Shown one piece after another: positions 6,003 through 6,268 of a stretch of DNA of 6,268 nucleotides. Numbering within the stretch: position 1 is the stretch's first letter; every line of letters starts with the position of its first letter. The DNA is from RGIG3994 sp045589735 (GTDB lineage Bacteria > Bacillota > Clostridia > Oscillospirales > CAG-272), in NCBI GenBank assembly GCA_045589735.1, contig JAZNPQ010000109.1, forward strand, positions 1 through 6,268, in the 5' to 3' direction. The notes under the pieces are model-generated. The model was not told where the DNA came from. It saw nothing but the letters and a program-made list of their open reading frames with translations, and searched no databases. A program made the translations under genes and the position numbers.

Positions 6003-6130
6003 TTCAAATTTTGATTTATCGAACTGTTAGGCGCGAAGCGTTTGAAGTTTCGCTCAAGCCTTTTTAAAGGCTTGTCGGAGCCGCCGCGATCGGCGGTCGC
6101 CCTCCGCAGAGGGCGAAATCTCCCCCACGG
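6003..6130 (+). repeat. Structured intergenic repeat, right copy
   Basis: This is the inverted partner of positions 1-130. The core 6003-6047 is 42/45 identical to the complement of 86-130 and is bounded by CTTCAAA and TTTGAAG, which can pair. Three hairpins follow in a row. They are a 9-bp stem 6055-6063/6066-6074 with a 2-base loop as drawn, a 6-bp GC stem 6081-6086/6091-6096 with a 4-base loop, and an 8-bp stem 6097-6104/6109-6116 with a CGCA loop. CTCCCCCAC at 6120-6128 ends the match to the left copy. It starts about 13 bases after the operon terminator. The minus-strand frame through it is not convincing as a gene. Confidence 0.75.
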
Positions 6131-6148
6131 CGTGTTCTTTTTTGCCAA

Positions 6149-6186
6149 GCTTTTTTCTTTGCGCCTTTTGCCACAAAGAAAAAAGC
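6149..6186. repeat. Long perfect hairpin in right non-coding region
   Basis: GCTTTTTTCTTTG (6149-6161) pairs perfectly with 6174-6186 (13 bp) around a 12-base loop. The arms are purine- and pyrimidine-skewed. It belongs to the non-coding stretch from 5938 to 6268, which has no supported gene, and may be a further module of the repeat beyond the part shared with the left copy, which is cut off there. Confidence 0.6.
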
Positions 6187-6219
6187 GGGTGAAAACCGTG
6201 GAAAAGCATCGCATAGGAC

Positions 6220-6247
6220 GGGGAACCCCCCACTTGTGTGGTTCCCC
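6220..6247. repeat. GC-rich hairpin near right edge
   Basis: GGGGAACC (6220-6227) pairs with GGTTCCCC (6240-6247) around a 12-base loop. No T-run follows directly, so it is unlikely to be a standard terminator. The sequence after it (6250-6268) runs off the window. Confidence 0.5.
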
Positions 6248-6268
6248 GAACCCCTCCGTGGCGCTTTT

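Noticed and set aside
1..6130. Composite transposon bounded by the inverted repeats
   Set aside because: No transposase or recombinase lies between the repeats, the contents are housekeeping genes, the copies have diverged, and no target duplication can be assessed because the left end is cut.
5945..6214. 89-aa minus-strand open frame rich in Lys/Arg
   Set aside because: It overlaps the terminator and the structured repeat, has no good ribosome binding site seen, and its differences from the left repeat copy are all nonsynonymous in the core.

Overview
The window looks like chromosomal DNA of a Gram-positive gut-type Clostridia, probably Oscillospiraceae/Ruminococcaceae. The reasons are strong GGAGG-type ribosome binding sites, consensus sigma-A promoters, intrinsic terminators, mid-GC coding sequence with AT-rich spacers, and Clostridia-like versions of SerA and ThyA. 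The taxon is inferred from protein style only. No phage, transposase, CRISPR, tRNA or rRNA sequence was seen.

Layout: positions 1-130 hold one copy of a structured repeat that runs off the left edge. A perfect-stem terminator (133-178) closes the leftward serC-serA operon (2452 to 185). A 277-bp AT-rich divergent spacer (2453-2729) carries a leftward promoter for serC and a rightward promoter for thyA. The rightward operon is thyA, a small lipoprotein gene, folA and a class I/II aminotransferase gene (2730 to 5937), ended by a terminator at 5947-5989. From 6003 to the right edge is a second, inverted copy of the repeat, followed by further hairpin-rich non-coding DNA.

Function: SerC and SerA carry out the first two steps of serine synthesis; no serB is present. 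Serine feeds one-carbon units to tetrahydrofolate. ThyA spends methylene-THF to make dTMP and releases dihydrofolate, which FolA (DHFR) reduces again. The divergent pair therefore covers the supply and use of one-carbon units, although the coupling is inferred from context. The aminotransferase is translationally close to folA, but its substrate is unknown. The lipoprotein gene is much more AT-rich than its neighbours and looks like an insertion between thyA and folA.

The most unusual element is the pair of ~130-bp inverted repeats lying just beyond the terminators of the two operons. A 45-bp core is 42/45 identical, while the outer part differs in sequence but keeps a series of hairpins. I found no convincing evidence of a new multi-gene system; the genes are housekeeping metabolism.
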